Positions 1 to 6,540 of a DNA stretch of 10,865 nt are shown here, one piece after another; position 1 is the stretch's first letter, and each line of letters begins with the position of its first letter. The notes below the pieces were generated by a model that had not been told where the DNA came from, made no database searches, and saw only the letters and a list, made by a program, of their open reading frames with translations. The stretch comes from Holdemanella sp. (GTDB lineage Bacteria > Bacillota_I > Bacilli_A > Erysipelotrichales > Erysipelotrichaceae): assembly GCA_021442845.1 (NCBI GenBank), contig JABUSD010000077.1, positions 1-10,865 of the forward strand, read 5' to 3'. Position numbers and translations under genes: made by a program.

Positions 1-504
1 ATGAGCCCATTCAATCATCGCAACAATGGTCTTGTTGGAGCCGCCTATCGATGTTCCAATGTCTTTGGTGAAATCATCTGTGATGGAAATCATTCCACAC
101 CAGCCGCTATCTATAATTTCTATATGGCAAAGGGGAAAGACTATGCGATTATGGTAACGGATTCGCTGCTTGTCAAAGGCTGTGAAACTGGTTATAAAAC
201 GCTATTTGGTGGACATGAAATTGAAGTCTATCCGGATGGAAGTGCTCATCTTACGGAAACCGAAACCAAGGGTCTAGCTGGTTCTACCTTAAAGATGAAT
301 GAAGGATTAAAAAATGTTGTATATGCACAAGTCCCTTTTGAATATGCAATCAATTCCTGCACAATCAATCCATCAAGAGCCATCGGTTTAGATCATAAAA
401 AGGGAAAAATTGTAGCTGGATATGATGCCGATCTTGTTGTGTTAAATGAGGATTATTCGATTGATACAACATTTGTAAAAGGAAAAGAAATCTATAAACA
501 GTAA
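1..504 (+). CDS. nagA: N-acetylglucosamine/galactosamine-6-phosphate deacetylase, C-terminal part (5'-truncated by window edge)
   Basis: This is the C-terminal 167 residues of a cytoplasmic metal-dependent amidohydrolase that removes acetate from N-acetylhexosamine-6-phosphate. The first ATG is not the real start: the opening MSPFNHR matches the internal 'NAM-x-HR-xPG' segment of NagA, so about 200 residues lie before the window. Visible family marks are GLVGAAY (10-16), the DGNH substrate/metal-region histidine (H31), the catalytic aspartate in MVTDS (D54), LAGSTLKM, and the closing GKIVAGYDADLVVL that packs the small beta domain. The neighbouring agaS and mannose-family PTS genes suggest GalNAc-6-phosphate as substrate (AgaA role), but NagA and AgaA cannot be told apart by motif alone. 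It ends in a strong terminator, so it belongs to a transcript starting upstream of the window. Confidence 0.93.
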   Translation: MSPFNHRNNGLVGAAYRCSNVFGEIICDGNHSTPAAIYNFYMAKGKDYAIMVTDSLLVKGCETGYKTLFGGHEIEVYPDGSAHLTETETKGLAGSTLKMNEGLKNVVYAQVPFEYAINSCTINPSRAIGLDHKKGKIVAGYDADLVVLNEDYSIDTTFVKGKEIYKQ

Positions 505-528
505 AAAGGTGTTGAAGGACACCTTTTT
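503..528. terminator. Bidirectional intrinsic terminator between nagA and the membrane-protein gene
   Basis: A perfect 10-bp stem (503-512 with 519-528) and a 6-base loop (513-518) overlap the nagA stop codon. The stem arms are A-rich on the left and T-rich on the right, so both strands read as GC-containing hairpin plus a five-T run. It can therefore end nagA on the plus strand and the minus-strand gene that stops at 552. Confidence 0.85.
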
Positions 529-551
529 ACATGGAGAAGTTATATGGCGTT

Positions 552-1064
552 TTACCGTTTTATGATCGCCAGAAAATATTTAACGGCAAATAACGCAGAA
601 ACAGCACTGATTCCATAACTTGCATAAACCGCAAGGGAATTGGATCGTATCGCTTCATTGGTACAGGAGTTTACAATGATTAAGATTGACAATGTTGCAT
701 ATAGAAGAATTCGCAATCCTATTTTTGATACAGTTTCGTCTTTCATCGTATTAAGATTTGTATGAATATGTTCTGGAGTGAAATTGGTTACACGGGTAAA
801 TGTATTCAATAATTTTCGAAAGCGATATTCTAATAATGCATAGACTGCAAAGGCAGCGAATAATGACAGGTATATATTTACCTTTAGTAACAGGAAGAAA
901 AAAATAAACGTGACAAAGGCAATAGAAAGTCTTTGTCTATAAGTCTTGAATACCTTTTCCTGATCCTTTCGAATCTGATATCCAATCTTTCTTTTTGGGA
1001 TGTAGTAAATTAAATACCCTTTTTTATCACGATAGATTCGATTTCCAATGCGGTCCTGTTTCAT
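552..1064 (-). CDS. Small four-helix membrane protein of unknown function
   Basis: I do not recognise this family. From the preferred ATG the protein is 170 residues. A basic N-terminal part (MKQDRIGNRIYRDKKG..., rich in K/R/Y) of about 45 residues is followed by two adjacent hydrophobic helices (SIAFVTFIFFFLLL and SLFAAFAVYALL). A soluble loop of about 40 residues comes next, then a third (ILLYATLSILIIV) and fourth (ISAVSALFAVKYFLAI) helix, ending in a basic tail. The open frame reaches back to 1283, but that would run antisense into agaS. ATGs at 1064 and 1094 are the reasonable starts, and neither has a good Shine-Dalgarno. A TATAAT lies 6 bases before the 1064 ATG, so a leaderless or nearly leaderless message is possible. 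The gene is divergent from agaS; no function is proposed. Confidence 0.6.
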   Translation of the reverse strand: MKQDRIGNRIYRDKKGYLIYYIPKRKIGYQIRKDQEKVFKTYRQRLSIAFVTFIFFFLLLKVNIYLSLFAAFAVYALLEYRFRKLLNTFTRVTNFTPEHIHTNLNTMKDETVSKIGLRILLYATLSILIIVNSCTNEAIRSNSLAVYASYGISAVSALFAVKYFLAIIKR

Positions 1065-1129
1065 GGTTCTATTATATATCAGTCTATTTTTCATAATTGA
1101 CAGACTGTTTGTACATTTCAACAAGCATA

Positions 1130-1157
1130 TTGTCTTCATAAAATTAATAAATATAAT
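1130..1157 (+). promoter_or_regulatory. Probable sigma-A promoter of the agaS-EIIA unit
   Basis: TTGTCT (1130-1135), a 16-base AT-rich spacer and a perfect TATAAT (1152-1157) lie 25 bases before the agaS start codon. A strong ribosome site AAAAAGGAG follows at 1166-1174, seven bases from the ATG. The match is close to consensus, so basal activity without an activator is plausible. Confidence 0.6.
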
Positions 1158-1181
1158 GAAGCCATAAAAAGGAGATTCGAT

Positions 1182-2363
1182 ATGATATTTAATAAAACAG
1201 ATGCAGCATGGAATGAAATAAGTGGTTATTGGACTTCCAGAGAAATCTTTCAGCAGCCTGCAACATGGCAAAAGACAATCCATCAGGTACAGGAAGAAAA
1301 GGAAGCCTTACAGGCATTTATTAAGAATGTTTTGGATCAGGATGATTATGATATTATCCTGACAGGAGCCGGAACGAGTGAATTTGTAGGCAATGCCATC
1401 TATTCCTATTTAGGAAAGATGCATGATTATAAAGTAAAATCCTATGCGACAACGGATATTGTTGCTTGTCCAGAAAACTATCTATCTAAAACCAAACCAA
1501 CTCTATTGATTAATTTTGGACGGTCAGGAAACTCACCAGAAAGTGTAGCCGCTGTTGAAGTTGCCAATGAAGTATGTGATACCATCTATCATCTATTTGT
1601 GACATGCAATAAAGATGGGGAATTATCAAAATATGCCAAAGGAAAAGAAAACTGTTATGCACTGAATCTAACGGAAGAAAGTCATGATCAATCTTTTGCG
1701 ATGACAAGTTCTTTTTCAAATATGTATCTGGCAACCATTGCTCTATTCAATTTAGATACGTATGAGAACTTTAAAAAAGAGGTAGAAATCATAATCAGCC
1801 AGACCTCAAAATTTTTAGAACAGGATTTTATGAAAGCTGTTGAAGTCATCAATTCCTATGATTTTAAACGCATTGTCTATCTTGGAAGCAATACAAATAA
1901 AGGAATCAGTCAGGAATCCGCTTTAAAGATGTGTGAATTAACAGCAGGCATCACTGTGACGATGTTTGATACCCCAATGGGATTTAGACATGGACCAAAA
2001 TCCATAGTTGATGATGATACATTAACAGTCATCTATTTAAGTGATGATCCTTATACATATCAATATGAAAGGGATCTTATCAAGGAAATGGCTTTACAGA
2101 AAAAAGGGAATAAGATTCTGGCAGTATCTGGAAGAAACAATCCAGAAATAGAAAAACTTGTCGATTATTCTATTTCCTTTGACAATGCATGTTCATTGCC
2201 AAATGTATTATTAGGCCTTGAATATATTACAGTTGCCCAATTGATAGCCTTATTCAAGTCATTATCTATGGGCATTACACCGGATAATCCATGCCCAAGT
2301 GGAGAGGTAAACAGAGTTGTTAAAGGGGTAATCATCTACCCATACAAGAAAGAAAGGAGCTAA
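1182..2363 (+). CDS. agaS: AgaS-type sugar-phosphate isomerase/deaminase (double SIS domain)
   Basis: Cytoplasmic sugar isomerase of the SIS superfamily, 393 residues, the usual AgaS length. In characterised systems AgaS converts galactosamine-6-phosphate to tagatose-6-phosphate with release of ammonia. Visible marks are the AgaS-like N-terminus with REIFQQPATW (20-29), the first SIS motif GAGTSEFVGNA (62-72), the phosphosugar-binding FGRSGNSPES (112-121), and in the second SIS domain ESALKMCE (245-252) and GFRHGPKS (267-274). It differs from GlmS, which would carry an N-terminal glutaminase domain, and is longer than single-SIS proteins. The start is set by AAAAAGGAG seven bases upstream. 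A mannose-family EIIA gene follows after 4 bases, and a deacetylase and EIIB/C/D lie nearby, which fits GalNAc catabolism. A related amino sugar cannot be excluded. Confidence 0.9.
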   Translation: MIFNKTDAAWNEISGYWTSREIFQQPATWQKTIHQVQEEKEALQAFIKNVLDQDDYDIILTGAGTSEFVGNAIYSYLGKMHDYKVKSYATTDIVACPENYLSKTKPTLLINFGRSGNSPESVAAVEVANEVCDTIYHLFVTCNKDGELSKYAKGKENCYALNLTEESHDQSFAMTSSFSNMYLATIALFNLDTYENFKKEVEIIISQTSKFLEQDFMKAVEVINSYDFKRIVYLGSNTNKGISQESALKMCELTAGITVTMFDTPMGFRHGPKSIVDDDTLTVIYLSDDPYTYQYERDLIKEMALQKKGNKILAVSGRNNPEIEKLVDYSISFDNACSLPNVLLGLEYITVAQLIALFKSLSMGITPDNPCPSGEVNRVVKGVIIYPYKKERS

Positions 2364-2367
2364 GTAT

Positions 2368-2793
2368 ATGATTGGAATTGTTGTAACAGGACATGGACAT
2401 TTTGCCAGTGGACTGACATCATCGCTTGATCTAATCGCAGGAAAACAGGATTGTTATGTAGCGGTAGACTTTGATGGTTTGACAGAAGAAAAGCTAAAGA
2501 ATGATTTAGAAGCTGCCTTTGAATCCTTAAAGGAATGCGAAGGAATTCTGGTATTCAGTGATTTGCCAGGTGGAAGTCCATTTAAGATGGCAGTAACGGT
2601 ATCCCAGCCTTTTAAGAATGTGGAAGTCATTGCAGGTACGAATCTTCCTATGTTATGTGAAATTGCCTTAGGAAGAACAATGATCAATGATTTGCATACA
2701 TTGGTGCAATCCGCATTGAATACGGGAAAAGATGCCATATTAAAATATGAAACAGTAGAGATTATAGAAGATGATTTAAGTGATGGAATCTAA
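2368..2793 (+). CDS. agaF: PTS mannose-family EIIA component, probably GalNAc-specific
   Basis: Soluble 141-residue EIIA of the mannose/fructose/sorbose PTS family. It accepts phosphate from HPr on a histidine and passes it to EIIB. The N-terminus IGIVVTGHGHFASGL is the diagnostic segment, and by alignment with ManX and AgaF the phosphorylated residue is His9. FSDLPGGSPFKMA (about 64-76) and the conserved NLPML stretch (about 92-96) are also typical of the fold. The ribosome site GAAAGGAG (2352-2359) lies within the end of agaS, and the gene begins 4 bases after the agaS stop, so the two are one transcript. The cognate EIIB, EIIC and EIID are about 1.4 kb downstream in a separate unit. Specificity for GalNAc is inferred from AgaS and the deacetylase. 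Confidence 0.9.
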   Translation: MIGIVVTGHGHFASGLTSSLDLIAGKQDCYVAVDFDGLTEEKLKNDLEAAFESLKECEGILVFSDLPGGSPFKMAVTVSQPFKNVEVIAGTNLPMLCEIALGRTMINDLHTLVQSALNTGKDAILKYETVEIIEDDLSDGI

Positions 2794-2805
2794 CCATCAC
2801 TTTTT
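2778..2805 (+). terminator. Intrinsic terminator of the agaS-EIIA unit
   Basis: A perfect 9-bp stem (2778-2786 with 2794-2802) with a 7-base loop holds the EIIA stop codon, and the T-run extends to 2805. The hairpin is formed partly from the last codons of the EIIA gene. Confidence 0.75.
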
Positions 2806-2810
2806 CAATG

Positions 2811-2840
2811 AAAAAAGACCATTAATTGTAAATGGTCTTT
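2811..2840 (-). terminator. Intrinsic terminator of the AraC-family gene
   Basis: On the minus strand, a perfect 10-bp stem (2840-2831 with 2823-2814) and a 7-base loop are followed by six T (2816-2811). The stem includes the last codons and stop of the regulator gene. The plus-strand reading has no T-run beyond the stem, so this one acts mainly on the minus strand. Confidence 0.78.
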
Positions 2841-3994
2841 GCATAATCCGTTGGATTGATTCCATAATAGGCCTTGAATTTTCTGGAGAAGTAATGGATG
2901 GATGTAAATCCAAGCATACTGCTGATCTGGGAAATCGTATATTTGTTCTCTTTGATCAGTTCTTTGCTCTTTTTCAGTTTCAGATGGCTTATATATTGTT
3001 TTGGAGCTACATTCAGATAGGTTCTGAAAAGCGATTGAAGACTGGAACGGCTGATGGAAAACTGATAACAGAGATCTTCCACCGATAATGGAAGATAGAT
3101 ATTCTCCGCAATATACAACATGATTTCATCCAGCAGTTCATTTTCAAACTGTTTCTGCATAGGCGAGCTGGTATCGTTTTTCTTGTCTTCTTTCTTTGTG
3201 TCCTGCTGCAATAAGCGGGCGATGATCTCCATTAGATAACAGAGCATAAGATCCTTTGAAAAGGGATTGTCATCTCTTGATGCCTTGACAAATAGATTGA
3301 TGACTTTTGTGATATCCCGATCGGCATGAAAGACTTTATCAATCAATAGTTCGGGATGGCGGATATCCATATCAAAGATGACGGTTAAATACGAACATGT
3401 ATTATTGGTTGTAGTCATCTGATCATGAAACTGGCCAGGACCATATAAGACAATATCATAGTTGTTGATTTCATAATCCTTTTCATTGATCTTTGTATGC
3501 AATGTTCCATTGTCTACAAAGGTTAATTCCCAATATCCCAGTGTTTCCCCAGGAAAGAAATAATCACCAGATCGTACTGAATAGTAATAGGATAAGATCT
3601 CATTGATGCGAAAGCCTGGTTCTAATCGTTTGTATTTATAATGCACTTTAGGAAGATGACTGGATGTATATGTTCCTGCTTTTCCTGTAAATTCCAGTTT
3701 ACAATCATCGGATACCGCAACAAAGTTATAATAGATTCCTTTTTTAAGCTTAACGATTCGATGCATCGCAAACTCTTCATAGATTCCTGAATCAATATCT
3801 TTTGTGACAATTAAAAGGATGATTCCTTGGGCGGCTCTAAAATATACATCATCTGTCGATTGATAGAAGAAATTGATGGATTTGGATGTGATATCAAGGA
3901 TATGACTTTTATCAATACCAAACAATTCATTACTATCCTGCGTAAATACTTCTCCATACTGTAAAAATGGTATGCTTGATGTTTTGTTGATCAT
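2822..3994 (-). CDS. AraC-family transcriptional regulator (cupin sensor plus double HTH)
   Basis: A 390-residue cytoplasmic DNA-binding protein. The N-terminal part (1-120) is of unclear type. A cupin-like AraC ligand domain follows at about 125-210, with YYYSVRSGDYFFPGETLGYW and the 'Y(D)IVLYGPGQFH' strand-turn typical of sugar-sensing members. A hydrophilic linker (about 264-285) leads to the AraC DNA-binding domain with two helix-turn-helix units: 303-327 (LSVEDLCYQFSISRSSLQSLF) and 352-385 (ISQISSMLGF...YFSRKFKAYYGINPTDY). The start is fixed by AAAGGA six bases before the ATG. The gene sits between the agaS-EIIA unit, which it meets tail to tail, and the EIIB/C/D unit, from which it diverges, so it is the likely activator of the GalNAc PTS. 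This contrasts with the DeoR-type AgaR repressor of enteric bacteria. The inducer is unknown; GalNAc or its phosphate is a guess. Confidence 0.92.
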   Translation of the reverse strand: MINKTSSIPFLQYGEVFTQDSNELFGIDKSHILDITSKSINFFYQSTDDVYFRAAQGIILLIVTKDIDSGIYEEFAMHRIVKLKKGIYYNFVAVSDDCKLEFTGKAGTYTSSHLPKVHYKYKRLEPGFRINEILSYYYSVRSGDYFFPGETLGYWELTFVDNGTLHTKINEKDYEINNYDIVLYGPGQFHDQMTTTNNTCSYLTVIFDMDIRHPELLIDKVFHADRDITKVINLFVKASRDDNPFSKDLMLCYLMEIIARLLQQDTKKEDKKNDTSSPMQKQFENELLDEIMLYIAENIYLPLSVEDLCYQFSISRSSLQSLFRTYLNVAPKQYISHLKLKKSKELIKENKYTISQISSMLGFTSIHYFSRKFKAYYGINPTDYAKTIYN

Positions 3995-4015
3995 AGTATT
4001 TCCTTTCTACATATA

Positions 4016-4043
4016 GTTATAAATGTTATGTATCGTTTATAAC
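4016..4043. repeat. Inverted repeat just upstream of the AraC-family gene
   Basis: GTTATAAA (4016-4023) and its exact complement TTTATAAC (4036-4043) are separated by 12 bases, giving a 20-base centre-to-centre distance. It lies 22-49 bases before the regulator start, where autoregulation would act. AT-rich dyads arise easily by chance in this sequence. Confidence 0.35.
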
Positions 4044-4075
4044 CATACTACATGCTCTATTTTTGCATATTTTTT

Positions 4076-4136
4076 AAAAAGTGACAATAAGTTAAACAAA
4101 AAATACAAAATGGCAAATAAAAAGTGTAAATACAAA
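4076..4136 (+). repeat. Direct repeats upstream of the EIIB/C/D operon, candidate AraC-family activator sites
   Basis: AAAAAGTGACAATA (4076-4089) recurs as AAAAAGTGTAAATA (4119-4132), 12 of 14 bases identical and 43 bases apart, close to four helical turns. AAATACAAA also occurs twice (4101-4109 and 4128-4136). The downstream copies cover the position where a -35 box should be, as expected for an AraC-type activator that contacts RNA polymerase. Calling them binding sites is inference. Confidence 0.35.
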
Positions 4137-4151
4137 TAATAATGTAAAAAC

Positions 4152-4157
4152 TATAAT
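4152..4157 (+). promoter_or_regulatory. -10 element of the EIIB/C/D operon promoter
   Basis: A perfect TATAAT lies 42 bases before the EIIB start. Seventeen bases upstream the hexamer is AATACA, a poor -35, which points to activator dependence. The leader ends in the strong ribosome site AGGGAGGG (4183-4190), nine bases from the ATG. Confidence 0.5.
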
Positions 4158-4199
4158 ATCGATGTTGAAGCAAATTTCTGCTAGGGAGGGTTAAATTTT

Positions 4200-4676
4200 A
4201 TGCCAAATATTGTATTAACAAGAATTGACAATCGTCTGATTCATGGACAGGTGGCCACACAATGGTGTGGAAGTGTAGGAGCCAATTTATTATTGGTTGC
4301 CAATGATGATGTTGCCAATGATCCATTTCGACAGGGATTATTGAAGATGGCAGCACCAGGCTATGCACAGACACGCTTCTTTTCGATTGAAAAGACATGT
4401 GCCATCATTTCCAAGGCATCAGACAGACAGATGATCGCAATCATCTGTGAAACACCACAGGATGTATTAAAACTTGTGGAAGGTGGAGTACCAATTAAAA
4501 AAGTAAATATTGGGAATATGCATATGGCAGAAGGAAAGCGACAGGTTGCCACAACCGTTGCGGTTGATGATGACGATGTTGCAGCCTTCAGAAAACTTCA
4601 GGCATTAGGTGTGGAACTTGAAATTCGAAGAGTGCCAACACTAGCGGCTGAAGATGTCGAAAAACTATTTAAATAG
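4200..4676 (+). CDS. agaV: PTS mannose-family EIIB component, probably GalNAc-specific
   Basis: Soluble 158-residue EIIB of the mannose/fructose/sorbose PTS family. It takes phosphate from EIIA and gives it to the sugar as it crosses EIIC/EIID. The N-terminal IVLTRIDNRLIHGQVATQW is the family signature, with His15 as the phosphorylated residue. GGVPIKKVNIGNMH (about 95-108) and the C-terminal 'LGVELEIRRVPT' strand also match. Length agrees with AgaV, AgaB and SorB. The ribosome site is AGGGAGGG. It is the first gene of a three-gene operon, with the EIIC ribosome site overlapping its stop codon. The AgaV, AgaB and hyaluronan-disaccharide EIIB families are similar; the GalNAc call rests mainly on the neighbouring agaS and deacetylase. 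Confidence 0.92.
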   Translation: MPNIVLTRIDNRLIHGQVATQWCGSVGANLLLVANDDVANDPFRQGLLKMAAPGYAQTRFFSIEKTCAIISKASDRQMIAIICETPQDVLKLVEGGVPIKKVNIGNMHMAEGKRQVATTVAVDDDDVAAFRKLQALGVELEIRRVPTLAAEDVEKLFK

Positions 4677-4685
4677 GAGGAAAGA

Positions 4686-5477
4686 ATGAACGTTATTGAA
4701 ATTGTATTATTGGCAGTCGTTACCTTTATCTTTGCGATTGACCAGTTCTCATTAACAGAAATCATTTACCGACCAATTATTGCCTGCCCAATCATCGGAT
4801 TGATTTTAGGTGATGTACAGACAGGATTGATTTTGGGTGGTACATATGAGTTGATGATGGTCGGTAATATGCCAGTAGGAGGAGCCCAGCCACCAAATGC
4901 GGTATTGGGTGGAATCGTTGCGATGATTTTTGCGGTAAAGGCAAATATGAGTATTGATGCAGCACTAGGTGCAGCGGTTGCCTTTGCGGTATTAGGACAA
5001 TATGTAGTTACTTTAACATTTACAATCATGTCAGGTTTAATGGCAAAAGCAGATAAAGCAGCTGAAGAAGCAAATCCATCAGGAATTACAGCTGTATTGA
5101 ATACATCTATGTTAATTCTAGGATCTTTATTTGCGATTTTAGCTATTGCAGCTTATGTCGGTGGTGTTGCTTTGACACCAGCACTTGAAGCCTTACAGGC
5201 AAATGCAGCATGGTTCATGGGTGGATTAGGTGTTGCCGGAGGTATGATGCGTTTTGTCGGATTTGCGATTCTATTAAAGATAATGATGGCAAATGACATG
5301 TGGGGATATCTGCTTGCAGGATTCACATTTGCCTTGATTCTAGGAAACATCCAGGCAACAGCCGGAGCAACATTGATTCTTGTTGCCTTTATCGGATTCC
5401 TGTTGGCTGTCATTGACTTTAGAATCAATGCGGTAGCCAATAAGGCATCCCAAGGAGGATTTAGCGATGGAATCTAA
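4686..5477 (+). CDS. agaW: PTS mannose-family EIIC permease component, probably GalNAc-specific
   Basis: Integral membrane EIIC of the mannose-family PTS, 263 residues, the usual size. It forms the sugar channel with EIID. Hydrophobic segments fill most of the length: an N-terminal helix (VIEIVLLAVVTFIFAI), then the family-typical PIIGLILGDVQTGLILGGTYELMMVG and PPNAVLGGIVAM (about 33-84), and helices near 90-115, 135-160, 175-205 and 210-240. The ribosome site AGGAGGA (4675-4681) overlaps the EIIB stop, and the coding end overlaps the EIID start by 11 bases, so the three proteins are translationally coupled. Substrate is inferred from context. Confidence 0.92.
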   Translation: MNVIEIVLLAVVTFIFAIDQFSLTEIIYRPIIACPIIGLILGDVQTGLILGGTYELMMVGNMPVGGAQPPNAVLGGIVAMIFAVKANMSIDAALGAAVAFAVLGQYVVTLTFTIMSGLMAKADKAAEEANPSGITAVLNTSMLILGSLFAILAIAAYVGGVALTPALEALQANAAWFMGGLGVAGGMMRFVGFAILLKIMMANDMWGYLLAGFTFALILGNIQATAGATLILVAFIGFLLAVIDFRINAVANKASQGGFSDGI

Positions 5478-6336
5478 TCAGAATTTAGCGTATAAGAATA
5501 CCAAACCAGCCAATAGAGTCAGCAATAAGACACTGACAAGAATGATCTGGCGCTCATGCCAGTTACAGGCAGCCTTCAACTATGAAAGAATGCAGGCAGC
5601 TGGATGGCTATGGGCAATGCTTCCAGGACTTGAAGAGATCCATACCGATAAAGATGATTTGGCTACATCTATGATGCACAACATGGATTTCATCAATACC
5701 CATCCATTTGCGGTTACTTTTGTCATGGGTATTGTTCTATCCATGGAACAGATGAAGACAGATGTCAACACGATCCGTTCAGTACGTATCTCAACAGCCG
5801 CTCCATTAGGAGGAATTGGAGATGCCTTGTTCTGGTTCACTTTAATTCCAATTACAGCCGGACTTACAGCCAATATGGCAATCAATGGAAGCTTATTAGG
5901 ACCAATTCTATATTTCATCATCGCATTCGGTGCGCAGATGGCACTTCGTTATGGATTGATGTACTGGTCATACAACCTAGGTATGAAAGCCGTCACAATG
6001 ATGACAGCCAATGCCCAGGAATTCACACATGCTGCTTCTATTCTAGGAGTCTTTGTCGTAGGTGCTTTAATCGCAAACTATGGGGGAACACAGATTGGAA
6101 TCATCATTCCAAATGGAGAATCTTCCATTGTGATTGGAGATTTATTGGATGGCGTATTGCCTAAGATGGTACCATTAGCGATCACGATGCTGTGCTTCTT
6201 CCTGATCAAGAAGAAAAACTGGACACCAGTCAAATGCATTGGATTGTTGCTGGTACTAGGAATTGTCGGTGCTATGTTCGGTATCTGGGCAGGTGGTGGA
6301 CAACCACTGATTCCAGTACCTTGGACAGTTGCATAA
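5467..6336 (+). CDS. agaE: PTS mannose-family EIID permease component, probably GalNAc-specific
   Basis: Membrane EIID subunit, 289 residues, unique to mannose-family PTS, working with EIIC in transport. Family marks are RSCQLQAAFNYERMQAAGW (about 29-47), the NTHPF segment (76-80), the amphipathic stretch with MEQMKTDVNTIRSVRIS, and the near-invariant APLGGIGDALFWF (about 116-128). Hydrophobic helices follow in the second half (about 130-160, 180-205, 235-250, 255-280). The start uses AAGGAGG at 5452-5458 and lies inside the last codons of EIIC (11-base overlap). It is the last gene of the operon, and a terminator follows within 40 bases. No EIIA is fused or adjacent; the only mannose-type EIIA in view is at 2368-2793. 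Confidence 0.92.
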   Translation: MESNQNLAYKNTKPANRVSNKTLTRMIWRSCQLQAAFNYERMQAAGWLWAMLPGLEEIHTDKDDLATSMMHNMDFINTHPFAVTFVMGIVLSMEQMKTDVNTIRSVRISTAAPLGGIGDALFWFTLIPITAGLTANMAINGSLLGPILYFIIAFGAQMALRYGLMYWSYNLGMKAVTMMTANAQEFTHAASILGVFVVGALIANYGGTQIGIIIPNGESSIVIGDLLDGVLPKMVPLAITMLCFFLIKKKNWTPVKCIGLLLVLGIVGAMFGIWAGGGQPLIPVPWTVA

Positions 6337-6374
6337 TTAAAAAGAAAGAAAACCCTAAGCATAAATTTGTACGA

Positions 6375-6400
6375 AAAAGACCTGTTTTATCAGGTCTTTT
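6375..6400 (+). terminator. Intrinsic terminator of the EIIB/C/D operon
   Basis: A perfect 10-bp stem (6375-6384 with 6391-6400) with a 6-base loop, four Ts at its 3' arm, and further T-rich sequence (6404-6408). Confidence 0.78.
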
Positions 6401-6488
6401 ATGCTTTTATAATTGGCCATATATGGTGAGTTATCACGAAATAGAAGCATAAATAGTCAGAAATGGCAAGTTATTAATAAGACTTTGA

Positions 6489-6518
6489 TTGTATATTCCT
6501 ATCAAATGCACTTATAAT
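6489..6518 (+). promoter_or_regulatory. Probable promoter of the EIIBC permease gene
   Basis: TTGTAT (6489-6494), an 18-base spacer and TATAAT (6513-6518) lie 22 bases before the ATG, followed by the ribosome site AAGGAAGTGAG. A 10-base palindrome CCATATATGG at 6417-6426 is the only other structure in the 140 bases before the gene. I see no RAT-like antiterminator or leader terminator of the kind common before beta-glucoside PTS genes. Confidence 0.5.
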
Positions 6519-6540
6519 GGATATAAGGAAGTGAGTTATT

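Noticed and set aside
1..3. ATG at position 1 as true start of the deacetylase
   Set aside because: It corresponds to the internal NAM-S segment of NagA; the gene begins before the window.
1065..1283. Longer reading of the minus-strand membrane protein starting at 1283
   Set aside because: It would overlap agaS antisense by about 100 bases and add a stretch with no clear character; internal ATGs at 1094 and 1064 are more reasonable.
2780..3088. Plus-strand 102-codon frame overlapping the end of agaF and the AraC gene
   Set aside because: It runs across both terminators and antisense to the AraC DNA-binding domain, and its protein has no recognisable features.
4026..4044. Catabolite-repression (cre) site around TGTATCGTTTATAA near the AraC gene
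   Set aside because: It matches only the central CG and a few flanking bases and misses the conserved G and C of the cre consensus on either strand.
6417..6426. Palindrome CCATATATGG upstream of the EIIBC gene as an operator
   Set aside because: It is a single short AT-rich palindrome about 60 bases before the -35 with no second copy; too weak to call a regulatory site.
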